DNA of 62,468 nucleotides from an uncultured Acidobacteriaceae bacterium (lineage in GTDB: Bacteria > Acidobacteriota > Terriglobia > Terriglobales > Acidobacteriaceae), in the NCBI GenBank assembly GCA_903828675.1, contig CAIKND010000187.1, positions 1 through 62,468 of the forward strand, given 5' to 3'. The notes under the pieces were generated by a model that saw only the letters and a program-made list of their open reading frames with translations, did no database searches and was not told the DNA's origin. Positions 1 through 8,602 of the stretch are shown here, piece by piece (within the stretch, counting starts at the first letter, position 1; every line of letters starts with the position of its first letter). The position numbers and the translations under genes are program-made.

Positions 1-1050
1 ACGCTTGCTTGCTCGGCCAGTCCGGCATCGGTATTCCCTGGCGACCCGGTTACAGTGACGGCGACGGCAGGCGGTCTTGATCCTAAGCTGAACGCGATTT
101 ATTCGTGGTCAGGCAGCGGCGTGACGGGAAGCGGAACGACGGCAACCGTGGCGACAGGCGCATTGGCGCCGGGCAGCTATACGGTGAATTGCGGCGTGAA
201 GGAAGGCAAGCCCGGCAAGGAAGGGCTGAAGCCCTGGCAGATTGCCAGCGCGACGGCCAGCTTTACGGTGAAGGCATTTGAGCCGCCGACGGTGAGCTGC
301 TCAGCGAGCCCGAGCACGATCAAGCCGGGCGAAACCAGCACGGTAGCGGCGATGGGCATGAGCCCGCAGAACCGCCCGCTGACCTACAGCTACTCGGCAA
401 CAGCCGGGACGGTGACAGGTACGGGCACGACGGCAGTCTTCTCATCGACGGGTGCTCCGACGGGCGTGACAGGAATTACCTGCAACGTATCCGACGACAA
501 GGGTCAGACGGCGATCTCGAATACAAACGTAACGATCACAGCGCCTTACGTAGCGCCGATTCCTCACGTTCAGGCACTTTGCTCGATCAGCTTTGCGACC
601 GACAAGAAGCGTCCGACGCGTGTGGACAACGAAGCCAAGGCTTGCCTGGACGAAGTAGCGCTGGATCTTCAGCGTCAGGCGGATGCCAAGGCAGTGGTTG
701 TGGGCGAGTTGAACGCGGCCGAGACGGCCAAGATCGGGAAGGAAGAAGCTTTTGCGAAGAAGCACAAGCACTCCAAGAAGCCGATCGACAACTTCGCGGG
801 TGAGCGGGCAGCGAACACCAAGGAGTACCTGGTAACGGATAAGGGCATTGACGCATCGCGCGTGACTGTCATGACCGGGACCAAGGACGGCCAGACGGTG
901 GAGAACTACCTGGTGCCGGCGGGCGCGACCTTCGGGAACGATGTATCGGGGACAACGGCAGTGGACGAGTCGGCAGTGAAGCCGGTGGTCCGGAAGCCGT
1001 TGGCCGAGCGTCACCACGCGCACAAGAAGCACGCCGCACCGGCGAAGTAA
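1..1050 (+). CDS. Ig-like repeat / OmpA-like C-terminal surface protein (5' partial)
   Basis: The reading frame is open from base 1, so the start lies outside the window. The first visible residues already sit in a repeat beginning CSASPASV, and a second copy begins CSASPSTI about 90 residues later. These look like Ig-like beta-sandwich repeats with the recurring G-S-G-T-T-A motif. From about residue 190 a domain starting ALCSISFATDKKRP continues to a DASRV segment that resembles OmpA/peptidoglycan-binding domains, with a Lys-rich insert (KKHKHSKK). The tail is basic and His/Lys-rich. The likely role is a cell-envelope protein anchored to peptidoglycan. An in-frame GTG at 55 exists but would cut into the first repeat, so it is not a true start. 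A strong hairpin follows the stop. Confidence 0.7.
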   Translation, partial: TLACSASPASVFPGDPVTVTATAGGLDPKLNAIYSWSGSGVTGSGTTATVATGALAPGSYTVNCGVKEGKPGKEGLKPWQIASATASFTVKAFEPPTVSCSASPSTIKPGETSTVAAMGMSPQNRPLTYSYSATAGTVTGTGTTAVFSSTGAPTGVTGITCNVSDDKGQTAISNTNVTITAPYVAPIPHVQALCSISFATDKKRPTRVDNEAKACLDEVALDLQRQADAKAVVVGELNAAETAKIGKEEAFAKKHKHSKKPIDNFAGERAANTKEYLVTDKGIDASRVTVMTGTKDGQTVENYLVPAGATFGNDVSGTTAVDESAVKPVVRKPLAERHHAHKKHAAPAK

Positions 1051-1058
1051 GCCCAACT

Positions 1059-1089
1059 GCCCGAACAGGCCGACAAGGCCTGTTCGGGC
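1059..1089 (+). terminator. Intrinsic-type terminator hairpin after the OmpA-like gene
   Basis: Perfect 13-bp inverted repeat (GCCCGAACAGGCC at 1059-1071, complement at 1077-1089) with a 5-nt loop, 9 bp after the stop codon. The T-run after it is weak, so termination efficiency is uncertain. Confidence 0.7.
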
Positions 1090-1107
1090 TCGGATTCGCT
1101 TCGTTTG

Positions 1108-1205
1108 GCCCTCCGCGGATGAGTGGCGGAGGGCTGGACGAGATCGGGGTTATGCGACTCCTCCTGCAATTCTTTGAGGCTGACCGGCAAGCCGGTCGGC
1201 CTTTT
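1108..1205. other. Two further hairpins in the leader of the next gene
   Basis: A 9-bp perfect inverted repeat (1108-1116 with 1126-1134) is followed by a 12-bp inverted repeat (1177-1188 with 1191-1202, one G-T pair) and the sequence TTTTCAGCTTT. The second looks like an intrinsic terminator. A GTG start at 1123 for the next gene would lie inside the first hairpin and upstream of the second, which argues that translation begins further downstream. The pair could also be the body of a small RNA or an attenuator. Confidence 0.45.
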
Positions 1206-1257
1206 CAGCTTTCTGGGGCCATTTTTTGCGATTCTCGTTTGTGTTGGAGCTTATTGT

Positions 1258-3300
1258 TTGAATAGCCGTTTGAGGTTCCTTTCTGATCTTTGCTGCCGTT
1301 CCGGCGTTCCGGCGCTGGCGATACAAGCTCTTCTATTGGTGATTTGCGGACAAGGCTCGTCAGCGCAGGCAACGTGGCGCGCAGTCGGTCCGGAAGGCGG
1401 AGACGCGCGTACGTTTGCGGCGGTGCCAGGGCGGCCTGACCATCTTTTCCTGGGGTCGACGAACGGGTGGCTCTACGAATCGCTTGACCAGGCATCCTCG
1501 TGGCATCGACTGGTGAAACTGGGCAATGCGGACGGCCTAATCCTGGACCATATCATCGTGGACTCCGCGAACCCTGGGACTGTTTTTGTGGCCGGATGGC
1601 GGGCTGACCGTCTGGACGGCGGCCTGTGGGTAAGTCACGATGGGGGCCGGAACTGGGGTGTGGTCGATGGATTGAAGGGGCAGTCCATTCGCGCATTCAT
1701 GCAGGCGACCTCGAATCCGAAGTTGTTTTTCGCAGGGACGCTTGAGGGGGTTTTCCGTTCTAGCGACGGGGGGGCGAGTTGGACGGAGATCAGTCCTCCG
1801 GGGAGCCTGGAGATTCACGAAGTGGAGTCGCTGGCACTGGACCCAAGCGATCCCGATGTCATCTACGCAGGCACGTGGCATCTGCCCTGGAAGACGACGG
1901 ACGGCGGCAAGAACTGGCACAACATCAAGCAGGGCCTGATCGACGATTCGGATGTGTTTTCAATCATTGTCGATCCAGAGCGGCCGCGCACGGTGATTCT
2001 GAGCGCATGTAGTGGAATCTACAAGAGCGAGAGCGCAGGGGAGAGGTTCCGCAAGATCCAGGGAATTCCCTCGACGGCGCGGCGGACCCGGGTACTGAAG
2101 CAAGATCCTGCGAACAGCGAAATTGTATATGCCGGCACCACGGAAGGACTTTATAAGACCGTGGATGGGGGCAAGACCTTCAAGGCTATGACTGGGCCGG
2201 AAGTGATCGTGAATGACGTATTTCTGGATCCGCGGGATTCCAGCCGCGTTCTGCTTGCAACGGATCGCGGCGGAGTGCAGGTGAGCAAGGACGCAGCGTC
2301 GAGTTTTGCGGCGTCGAATAGCGGATTCTTCGAGCGCAAGGTGGAAGCTCTGCTGGTGGACCGCAGCAATCCTGCGCGGCTGTATGCAGGAGTGGTGAAC
2401 GACAAGAGATTTGGCGGGGTGTTTGTTTCGCCCAATGGCGGCGCGGATTGGGAACGGACCAGCGAAGGGCTCGATGGGCGCGATGTTTTCAGCCTGACGC
2501 AGGCGAAGAATGGAACAGTCGTGGCTGGGACTGGTCACGGAATCTTCGTGCTGGACCCGAGTAATGGCGCAGATCCGCCAGGAGGACACGCTTCGACAGC
2601 GGCTTGGCAGGCGCGGAATACGATAGCAAACACGCTCTTGAAGACGACTACCCAGACCTTGCGCGGAACGCATGTGAACATTGAGAAACAGGTTAAGGCA
2701 CCAGTAATCGAACTAGAGAGCCGCGTGAACTCCGTGGATGCGTCTGGAGACGTTTGGGTGGCGGCGACGAGCTATGGCCTGCTGACGAGCCGAGACCAGG
2801 GGGCGAGTTGGCAGGGGGGGCCGGTGATGGGTGCGGGCGAGTACTTGTCGGTGACATCACATGGAGAGATGATGGCCGCGGCGCGGGCCGATGGGGTGGT
2901 TCTGTCAAAAGACAGCGGCCAGACCTGGTGGCCGATGGGGCTGCCGACGATGCTGACGCGCATTCATCGGGTTTTGTTTTCACCGGATGGGACGCTTTGG
3001 CTGGGGGCACGGGAAGGGGTCTACTTTACGCGCGACAAGGGCAAAACGTGGCTTTGGATTGAACGGCTCCCGTTCCGCGATGTGGACGATCTGGACTATG
3101 ACGCGGCCCAGGGCAGGGTAGTGGTGAGCTCGCGGAACAGCGATGAGATTTATTCCATTGACCCCAAGGCAATGACCTGGAAGTGGTTGAAGGCGGGCTT
3201 TCGGATTTCGCTGATTCGTGTGGCGGGCGACCACCTGGTGGCTGCTTCGCTGAACGACGGTGTGGTGGTTGAGAAGCAGGGAATAGGGCATAGGGAATAG
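1258..3300 (+). CDS. Exported BNR/YCF48-type beta-propeller repeat protein
   Basis: The protein carries at least eight Asp-box/BNR-like motifs of the form S-x-D-G-G-x-x-W (for example SHDGGRNWG, SSDGGASWT, TTDGGKNWH, SKDSGQTWW), spread from the N-terminal third to the C-terminus. This is typical of sortilin/YCF48-like beta-propellers, often found as secreted proteins of unknown ligand in acidobacteria. The frame is open back to a GTG at 1123. I place the start at a TTG (1258), because the upstream part contains a terminator-like hairpin and the segment after 1258 reads as a signal peptide: Arg-rich start, hydrophobic ALAIQALLLVICG, then SSAQA. The start is uncertain. No catalytic residues can be assigned. 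Confidence 0.7.
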   Translation: MNSRLRFLSDLCCRSGVPALAIQALLLVICGQGSSAQATWRAVGPEGGDARTFAAVPGRPDHLFLGSTNGWLYESLDQASSWHRLVKLGNADGLILDHIIVDSANPGTVFVAGWRADRLDGGLWVSHDGGRNWGVVDGLKGQSIRAFMQATSNPKLFFAGTLEGVFRSSDGGASWTEISPPGSLEIHEVESLALDPSDPDVIYAGTWHLPWKTTDGGKNWHNIKQGLIDDSDVFSIIVDPERPRTVILSACSGIYKSESAGERFRKIQGIPSTARRTRVLKQDPANSEIVYAGTTEGLYKTVDGGKTFKAMTGPEVIVNDVFLDPRDSSRVLLATDRGGVQVSKDAASSFAASNSGFFERKVEALLVDRSNPARLYAGVVNDKRFGGVFVSPNGGADWERTSEGLDGRDVFSLTQAKNGTVVAGTGHGIFVLDPSNGADPPGGHASTAAWQARNTIANTLLKTTTQTLRGTHVNIEKQVKAPVIELESRVNSVDASGDVWVAATSYGLLTSRDQGASWQGGPVMGAGEYLSVTSHGEMMAAARADGVVLSKDSGQTWWPMGLPTMLTRIHRVLFSPDGTLWLGAREGVYFTRDKGKTWLWIERLPFRDVDDLDYDAAQGRVVVSSRNSDEIYSIDPKAMTWKWLKAGFRISLIRVAGDHLVAASLNDGVVVEKQGIGHRE

Positions 3301-3318
3301 AGGGTAGATTCATGCTTT

Positions 3319-3353
3319 CCCACCCAAACCGCAAAAGGCGCGGTTTGGATGGG
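3319..3353. repeat. Variable-arm palindrome, copy 1
   Basis: Constant outer arm CCCACCC (3319-3325), inner arm AAACCGC, 7-nt loop, complementary inner arm GCGGTTT, constant outer arm GGATGGG (3347-3353), followed by GCAC. It occupies the gap between the BNR gene and mqnE. Five more copies in the window share the constant arms but differ in the inner arms. Confidence 0.8.
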
Positions 3354-3436
3354 GCACCCGGCTTCTAGGCTGGGTCGGGCGATTAGGGGCCTTGATTCCC
3401 AAGCGGGGGTAGATTGGAATTCTGTATCATAGGATC

Positions 3437-4588
3437 ATGAGCGCTGAGACGTTGAATTCCCCTGAGCGAGCTGCCTTTCGGAGCCATGACCCCCGGCTGG
3501 AGCCGATTGCCGCCAAAGTGCTGGCAGGCGAGCGTCTGGATTTTGCCGATGGCCTGGTACTCTACGGCTCCTCGGACGTGCTGGCGGTGGGCTGGCTAGC
3601 CAACTTCGTGCGTGAGCGGATGCACGGTGATGTGACCTACTTCAATGTGAATCGCCACATCAACCCTACGAATGTGTGCGTGGCCAATTGCCGGCTATGC
3701 GCCTTTGGACGCAAAAAGGGCGATGCGGCGGGGTACACGATGGCCCTGGAAGAGGCCTGGGAGACGGCGGCCTCGGGTTACTCGGAGGCGGTGACAGAGT
3801 TCCACATCGTGGGTGGATTGCACCCGGATTTGCCGCTGGAGTACTTTCTGGACCTGGTGCAGGGGTTGAAAGTACGGTTTCCCAAGGTGCATGTGAAGGC
3901 CTTCACCATGGTGGAAGTGGCCTACCTGGCGCGTCGGGCAAAGATCACGATCGAAGAGACGCTGAAGAAGATGCGCGCGGCGGGTGTGGACTCGATGCCG
4001 GGCGGCGGCGCGGAGATTTTCTCGGCGCGAGTACGTTCGATTATCTGCGACCACAAGATCGACGGCGAGGAATGGCTGGAGACGGCGAGGCTGGCCCATC
4101 GGCTGGGCTTCAAGTCCAACGCGACGATGCTTTATGGACATATCGAGAATGATGCGGACAGGGTGGACCACCTGCTGAAGCTGAGGGCAGTGCAGGACGA
4201 GACGGGCGGATTTCAGACATTTATTCCGCTGGCGTTTCACCCGGAGAATACGGCGCTCGATCATCTGCCGGTAACTACGGGATTGACGGATATCCGGCAG
4301 GTTGCGGTGAGCCGGCTGCTGCTGGACAACTTCCCGCACATCAAGGCGTACTGGCAGATGCTGACCGCGAAAATTGCGCAGATTGCGCTGAGGTTTGGGG
4401 CTGACGACCTGGACGGGACAGTGGTCGAGGAGAAGATTTACCACGACGCCGGAGCGACAACACCGCAGGGCATGACGCGGAAGGAACTGTGCCGGCTGAT
4501 TGCCGAGGCCGGGCGGATTCCCGTGGAGCGGGATACGCTGTACCATGCGGTGACCAGAACCGAGGACAGCTTCACGGTCGCGGTGTAA
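3437..4588 (+). CDS. mqnE: Aminofutalosine synthase (radical SAM)
   Basis: MqnE catalyses a step of the futalosine menaquinone pathway, joining 3-[(1-carboxyvinyl)oxy]benzoate to the adenosyl group of SAM to give aminofutalosine. The radical-SAM cysteines are C81, C85 and C88 in the context NVCVANCRLCAFGR (C-x3-C-x2-C). The N-terminal stretch with SSDVLAVGWLANFVRE and the later GAEIFSARVR and FIPLAFHPENT match this family rather than MqnC. The length of 383 aa is normal. The other mqn genes are not in the window, so the pathway genes are dispersed. A small membrane-protein gene follows after 27 bp. Menaquinone use fits with the respiratory-type operon nearby, but there is no direct link. Confidence 0.92.
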   Translation: MSAETLNSPERAAFRSHDPRLEPIAAKVLAGERLDFADGLVLYGSSDVLAVGWLANFVRERMHGDVTYFNVNRHINPTNVCVANCRLCAFGRKKGDAAGYTMALEEAWETAASGYSEAVTEFHIVGGLHPDLPLEYFLDLVQGLKVRFPKVHVKAFTMVEVAYLARRAKITIEETLKKMRAAGVDSMPGGGAEIFSARVRSIICDHKIDGEEWLETARLAHRLGFKSNATMLYGHIENDADRVDHLLKLRAVQDETGGFQTFIPLAFHPENTALDHLPVTTGLTDIRQVAVSRLLLDNFPHIKAYWQMLTAKIAQIALRFGADDLDGTVVEEKIYHDAGATTPQGMTRKELCRLIAEAGRIPVERDTLYHAVTRTEDSFTVAV

Positions 4589-4615
4589 GGCAGAGAGCAA
4601 GAGAGGACGAGTGCG

Positions 4616-4831
4616 GTGATTGATTTTGGCCCGGCAGTTGTGCTCGGACTCTGTTTTGGCTTCATGTTCGGAATTGGGTGCTCGCTGGCGGTCCTGTATT
4701 CCATTTATCTGGGCGGGTACCGCAAGGCAGTCGAGGAGTCGCTTGCACCGGTTAAGCCGAAGCGATTCTCGCAGGCGGTGGAGAAGATCCTCTCGCGGCG
4801 GGCGCGAGAGGCGGCAGCCGCACAGAAATAA
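4616..4831 (+). CDS. Small single-span membrane protein
   Basis: This 71-residue protein starts with GTG and has one transmembrane helix (about residues 6-30, rich in Gly, Phe and Leu), followed by a basic cytoplasmic-type tail (KPKRFSQAVEKILSRRAREAAAAQK). It lies 27 bp after mqnE on the same strand and may be co-transcribed. I do not recognise the family and assign no function. It converges with the amidohydrolase gene, with only 7 bp between the stops. Confidence 0.6.
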   Translation: MIDFGPAVVLGLCFGFMFGIGCSLAVLYSIYLGGYRKAVEESLAPVKPKRFSQAVEKILSRRAREAAAAQK

Positions 4832-4838
4832 GACGGAA

Positions 4839-6149
4839 CTACTGCTTCACCACGACCCCGCCTTTCATGACAAAGCTTACGTGTTCGACGGCGGTGATGT
4901 CTTCGAGCGGATTGCCGGGGACGGCGACGATGTCGGCGTAGTAGCCCGGCTTGAGTTCGCCGATCTTGCCTTGCAGACCGAGCAGGCGCGCACCCTCAAT
5001 CATGTCGGCTTGCAGAACCGCGAGCGGCCTCATGCCGTAGCGGACCATAAGCTCCATTTCAACGGCCTGGGTGCCGTGGGGAAACGGGCCTACGTCCGAG
5101 CCGACGGCGAAGGGAATGCCGGCAGCGATCTGTTTCTTGAACTCAGCAACCTTGACAACGAGTAGGGCTGCCTCGCGCTCGGCCTGGGCGGGTGAAGCGG
5201 CGTGCTTTGCGAAGTAGTCGAAGATGGCGAAAGTGGGGACGGCGGGAATGTGCTTTTCGCGCATGACGCGCATGGTTTCATCGCTGAGCTGAGTGGCGTG
5301 CTCGATGGAGGCGACGCCGGCCTGTGCGGCGAAGAGCGTTCCGGGCTCTCCCATGGCATGCACCGCGACGGTGACGCCTATACGGCGGGCTTCTTCAACG
5401 GCGGCGGCGAGTTGCGCTTCGGTGTACTGGTATGGAGTTTGCAGTTCGCCATCGACGATCCGGTCCTTGCCGGTCTCATAAATTTTGGCAAAGTCGGAGC
5501 CCTGCTTGTGCTGTGCACGCATGACCTCGATGAGCTGCTCGCTGGAGTTGGCGTAGTTGGCGTTGGAGAGGACCTGCTGGGCGGGGTTAAAGCGGTTGGC
5601 GTCCTCGTGGCCGCCGAGGATGTCGATGGCATTGCCGCTGACGCACATGCGGGGTCCAAGAATGAGGCCCAGTTCGATTGCATTGCGGACGGCGGTGTCG
5701 GCAGAGCCTGCGCCCTCGGTGCCCATGTCGCGTTCTGCGGTGAAACCAGCAAGGAGATCGGCCCGGGCGGCCTGTTCGGCGAGGATGGTGCGCCAGGGAA
5801 CGGACTCCTCTACGGTTTGAAGGTCTTCCGCACCGGGGTGAAGGAAGAGATGGGTGTGGGCGTCGATGAGGCCAGGGAGCAGAGTGACGTTGCCGAGGTC
5901 GATGATTTTTGCGCCCAGGGGATGCGTGACTGAGGAGCCAACGGCACGAATGCGATCGCCTTCGACGAGGATTTCACCGGGCTGTAGGAGTTCCCCAGTG
6001 GAGACCTGGAGCAGGCGGGCGGCATGGAGAACGACTGGGGCGGAGGGCGGATGCTGGGCGGCTAGAACTAAGCAGGGAACAAGGATTGAAATCGACGCAA
6101 TGGATGCGCGGAGGCGAGACGAGCAGGCATACCGATGGAGTTTCCGCAT
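4839..6149 (-). CDS. Exported metal-dependent amidohydrolase (imidazolonepropionase-like)
   Basis: The N-terminus is a probable signal peptide (hydrophobic SILVPCLVLAAQ near residue 30). The composite beta-barrel and TIM-barrel fold of the amidohydrolase superfamily is indicated by LPGLIDAHTHLF (metal ligands H98 and H100), DFAKIYETG (possible metal-bridging Lys), AVHAMGEPG and SIEHATQLSD (further His ligands), and the catalytic Asp in AVGSDVGPFPHG. The protein ends with the usual GYYADIVAVPGNPLEDI strand. Related enzymes hydrolyse cyclic amides or dipeptides such as Xaa-Pro; the substrate here cannot be read from sequence. It is transcribed alone, converging with the small membrane-protein gene. 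Confidence 0.88.
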   Translation of the reverse strand: MRKLHRYACSSRLRASIASISILVPCLVLAAQHPPSAPVVLHAARLLQVSTGELLQPGEILVEGDRIRAVGSSVTHPLGAKIIDLGNVTLLPGLIDAHTHLFLHPGAEDLQTVEESVPWRTILAEQAARADLLAGFTAERDMGTEGAGSADTAVRNAIELGLILGPRMCVSGNAIDILGGHEDANRFNPAQQVLSNANYANSSEQLIEVMRAQHKQGSDFAKIYETGKDRIVDGELQTPYQYTEAQLAAAVEEARRIGVTVAVHAMGEPGTLFAAQAGVASIEHATQLSDETMRVMREKHIPAVPTFAIFDYFAKHAASPAQAEREAALLVVKVAEFKKQIAAGIPFAVGSDVGPFPHGTQAVEMELMVRYGMRPLAVLQADMIEGARLLGLQGKIGELKPGYYADIVAVPGNPLEDITAVEHVSFVMKGGVVVKQ

Positions 6150-6209
6150 AGATAGAACTATGCCGCCATGGGCTATGGGTTGTCGATGGGCACGTTTGGG
6201 ATGGCCAAC

Positions 6210-7682
6210 TCAGCCGCGCGCGGAACCTGCCGGGGATTCAATGCCATCACTGGGGGCGAGTGGGAGAGTGATGGCTATATATGCCCCGCCGCGCTCGCAA
6301 TTGTGCGCCGTGACAGCGCCGCCGTGGGCGCGCGCAACCGCATCGATAAAGGCGAGGCCGAGCCCGTGCCCATTCGATTCTCTTCCTTTGACGCGGCGCT
6401 CAAACAGATAAGGAATGACCTCCGAAGTAAACCCTGGGCCATCGTCCTCCAATAAGAGGGAAGCCATGTCATCCTCGGTTTGCAGTTGGATGGTGACCGT
6501 GCAAGCCGCGGGCAGGTGCTTAAGTTCATTGTCAAAAAGGTTTGCAATCATGCGATGGATTAAGGCGGCATCCGCTTGAACGTTCAGCGGCCCGGCGCTG
6601 CGGAGCGTGATCTGCAGGCCCTTTTCTGCCATGCTCGGCTCGTACAAGTCGATCATGACCCGGAGCAGCTCATTAAGGTCAATTTCACTTGGAGCAAGCC
6701 GCAGGGCATCTGCCTTGGCTTCGGCGACGTCGAGCGATTGATTCAGGAATTCCGTGAGGCGGTCTAACTCTTCGATGGCGGAGACGATAGGTTCTGCCTG
6801 CTCGATCTGGGCGACAGCAGACAGAGACATCTCGAGCTTTCCTCGAATGGCGGTGAGTGGGCTGCGCAGGTCATGCGCGAGCGAATCGGTGATGGTGTGA
6901 AGTTGATGCATCGAGTTCTCAATGCGATCGAGCATTCGATTCAAGGTCAGCGCCAATTGCGCGACTTCATCATTGCGTTCGGTTGTGGGCACCCTGGCAT
7001 TGAGATCGGAATGGCCGATTCTGGAAGCGGCCTCGGTGATTCTGCGTACATGACTCAACATGCGCCGGGTGGTGGAGAAGACGATTGTGAAGCCGAACAG
7101 GACGATCAGAAGCCACAAGAGAAAGAAGCGCAGGCGGAGACTGCGGAGCACGCGCAACTCATCGCGCTCAGACAGTCCGAGGTAGATGCGGCTGCCATCG
7201 TCGATACGGACCGACGCTACGCGAAACGGTACTGCAGATTCACTCACGCGGACATCGGTGGGCTGATCAAGAAGCATATTCGTTTTTTGAATTGCATCGA
7301 GCGTGTTCTGACCGCTGCCGGCGCCGACCCATAACTTAAGAGAGCCGTCTGCGCCTGCCTGCAGGAAGAACACAGAGTCGTTCGAGCCGCTCCCAGAGCG
7401 CAACTTGTTGGGGATTTCCTTTTCGGCCAATTCGGCAACTTCGCCGACGACGCGGCTGTACAGGGCATCCTTTGGCGTGCGCTCAGCAACATCACCTAGG
7501 ACTTCGACTTCGCCGGTAATCCACGCATCGCTTCGATTCTTGATGTCGTCCGCGATAAAGCGGTGGAGAAAGACAAAGACGATCATGGTTCCGAACGCAA
7601 AGGCCAACGTGGCCCAAAGCGAGATTCGCCACGCAGCGCTGCGGATTTTCGGGTTATCTATCCTTGAGGACATAGCCGACAC
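6210..7682 (-). CDS. Membrane sensor histidine kinase
   Basis: The order of parts is TM1 (residues about 20-40), a periplasmic sensor region (45-180), TM2 (about 185-203), HAMP (to about 260), HisKA with phospho-acceptor H270 in SLAHDLRSPLTAIRG, and HATPase_c with N-box NLFDNELKHLP and G-box EDDGPGF. The 490-aa length is typical. The start overlaps the stop of the response-regulator gene upstream, so the two are translationally coupled. The pair diverges from the respiratory/isoprenoid operon at 8603 and is a candidate regulator of it. The periplasmic domain is not a family I recognise, so the signal is unknown. Confidence 0.92.
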   Translation of the reverse strand: MSAMSSRIDNPKIRSAAWRISLWATLAFAFGTMIVFVFLHRFIADDIKNRSDAWITGEVEVLGDVAERTPKDALYSRVVGEVAELAEKEIPNKLRSGSGSNDSVFFLQAGADGSLKLWVGAGSGQNTLDAIQKTNMLLDQPTDVRVSESAVPFRVASVRIDDGSRIYLGLSERDELRVLRSLRLRFFLLWLLIVLFGFTIVFSTTRRMLSHVRRITEAASRIGHSDLNARVPTTERNDEVAQLALTLNRMLDRIENSMHQLHTITDSLAHDLRSPLTAIRGKLEMSLSAVAQIEQAEPIVSAIEELDRLTEFLNQSLDVAEAKADALRLAPSEIDLNELLRVMIDLYEPSMAEKGLQITLRSAGPLNVQADAALIHRMIANLFDNELKHLPAACTVTIQLQTEDDMASLLLEDDGPGFTSEVIPYLFERRVKGRESNGHGLGLAFIDAVARAHGGAVTAHNCERGGAYIAITLPLAPSDGIESPAGSARG

Positions 7683-8331
7683 CTCGAAGCGTGCGTATCA
7701 AGGGCTGCTGCCCCTTGCCATCCACCTTTCCGCGCAGGCGGTAGATATGCACATCCACAACGTTCGTATCGGGCTGTATACGCATGCCCCAAACCTTATC
7801 GAGAATCATGGAGCGAGTAACCACGCGGCCGGCGTTGCGGCAGAAATATTCCAGAAGGACGAACTCCTGCGGGGTAAGTTGTAACATCTGGCCGGAGCGA
7901 CTAGCTTCGCGGCGCAGCAGATCGAGCTCAAGATCGAGGACGCGCAGGCGGGTCGTCTCACTGCCGACGGGGTTATTTCGCTTGAGCAAGTTACGAAGCC
8001 TTGCCAATAACTCCGCTAGCGCAAACGGCTTGGTGAGATAGTCGTCGCCACCCTGCTCGAGACCTCTAACTCTGTCGTCGACGGATCGCCGCGCGGACAG
8101 GATAAGTACCGGAGCCTTGACGCCAAGCTGGCGCAGTCGCAGGATCAGGCTTATGCCGTCCTGGTCAGGGAGCCCCAGATCGACGATCAAGATGTCGAAG
8201 GCACCATCAATTGCGAGGCGCTCTGCAGTCTTACCGTCGGCCGCCGCCTCTACCTGATATCCGGCTTCCTCCAGTGAGCGTATAAGGAAGCTCTGTATGT
8301 CGAGTTCGTCTTCAACCAGCAAGAGTCGCAT
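7654..8331 (-). CDS. OmpR/PhoB-family response regulator
   Basis: The receiver domain has phospho-acceptor D51 in DILIVDLGLPDQDG, the conserved Ser in LILSARRS and K101 in DDYLTKPF. The C-terminal winged-helix domain has the family's LTPQEFVLLEYF, RSMILDKVWG and VVDVHIYRLRGKVD segments and ends in TLRGVGYVL. At 225 aa it is full length. It is the first gene of a two-gene operon with the histidine kinase, and its promoter lies in the 271-bp divergent region that carries two copies of a TGAACAARTTGTCA motif. Confidence 0.95.
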   Translation of the reverse strand: MRLLLVEDELDIQSFLIRSLEEAGYQVEAAADGKTAERLAIDGAFDILIVDLGLPDQDGISLILRLRQLGVKAPVLILSARRSVDDRVRGLEQGGDDYLTKPFALAELLARLRNLLKRNNPVGSETTRLRVLDLELDLLRREASRSGQMLQLTPQEFVLLEYFCRNAGRVVTRSMILDKVWGMRIQPDTNVVDVHIYRLRGKVDGKGQQPLIRTLRGVGYVLKDR

Positions 8332-8602
8332 AGATGGATATTAGTTCATCTTCCAGGGAATTTCAGGGGTTGTTTGTTTTGGGGAGATAACGAAACAAAA
8401 TATGTTTCTTCCTTTGAATGAACAAGTTGTCACGGTCGCGATGGTTCAGCCTCAGGTCAATTCACTATACTTAATAATAGGCTTCGACAAATGAACAAAT
8501 TGTCATCCGGGGGAGGGCTTGAACGTGCTTTCCAAAGGCGCACTGGCTTCGTCTCTATCAACAGGATCTGAATTCAGCGGGTGGCGATTGAAGTGAACAA
8601 AT
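8332..8602. promoter_or_regulatory. Divergent regulatory region with repeated TGAACAARTTGTCA motif
   Basis: This 271-bp gap separates the two-component genes (minus) from the polyprenyl synthase operon (plus). It is AT-richer than its flanks. AATGAACAAGTTGTCA occurs at 8417-8432 and AATGAACAAATTGTCA at 8490-8505, 73 bp apart and identical except one base. Each has a small dyad (ACAA-N-TTGT). A partial third copy, GTGAACAAATG, spans 8593-8603, directly at the start codon. These look like operator sites; which regulator binds is not known. Confidence 0.55.
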
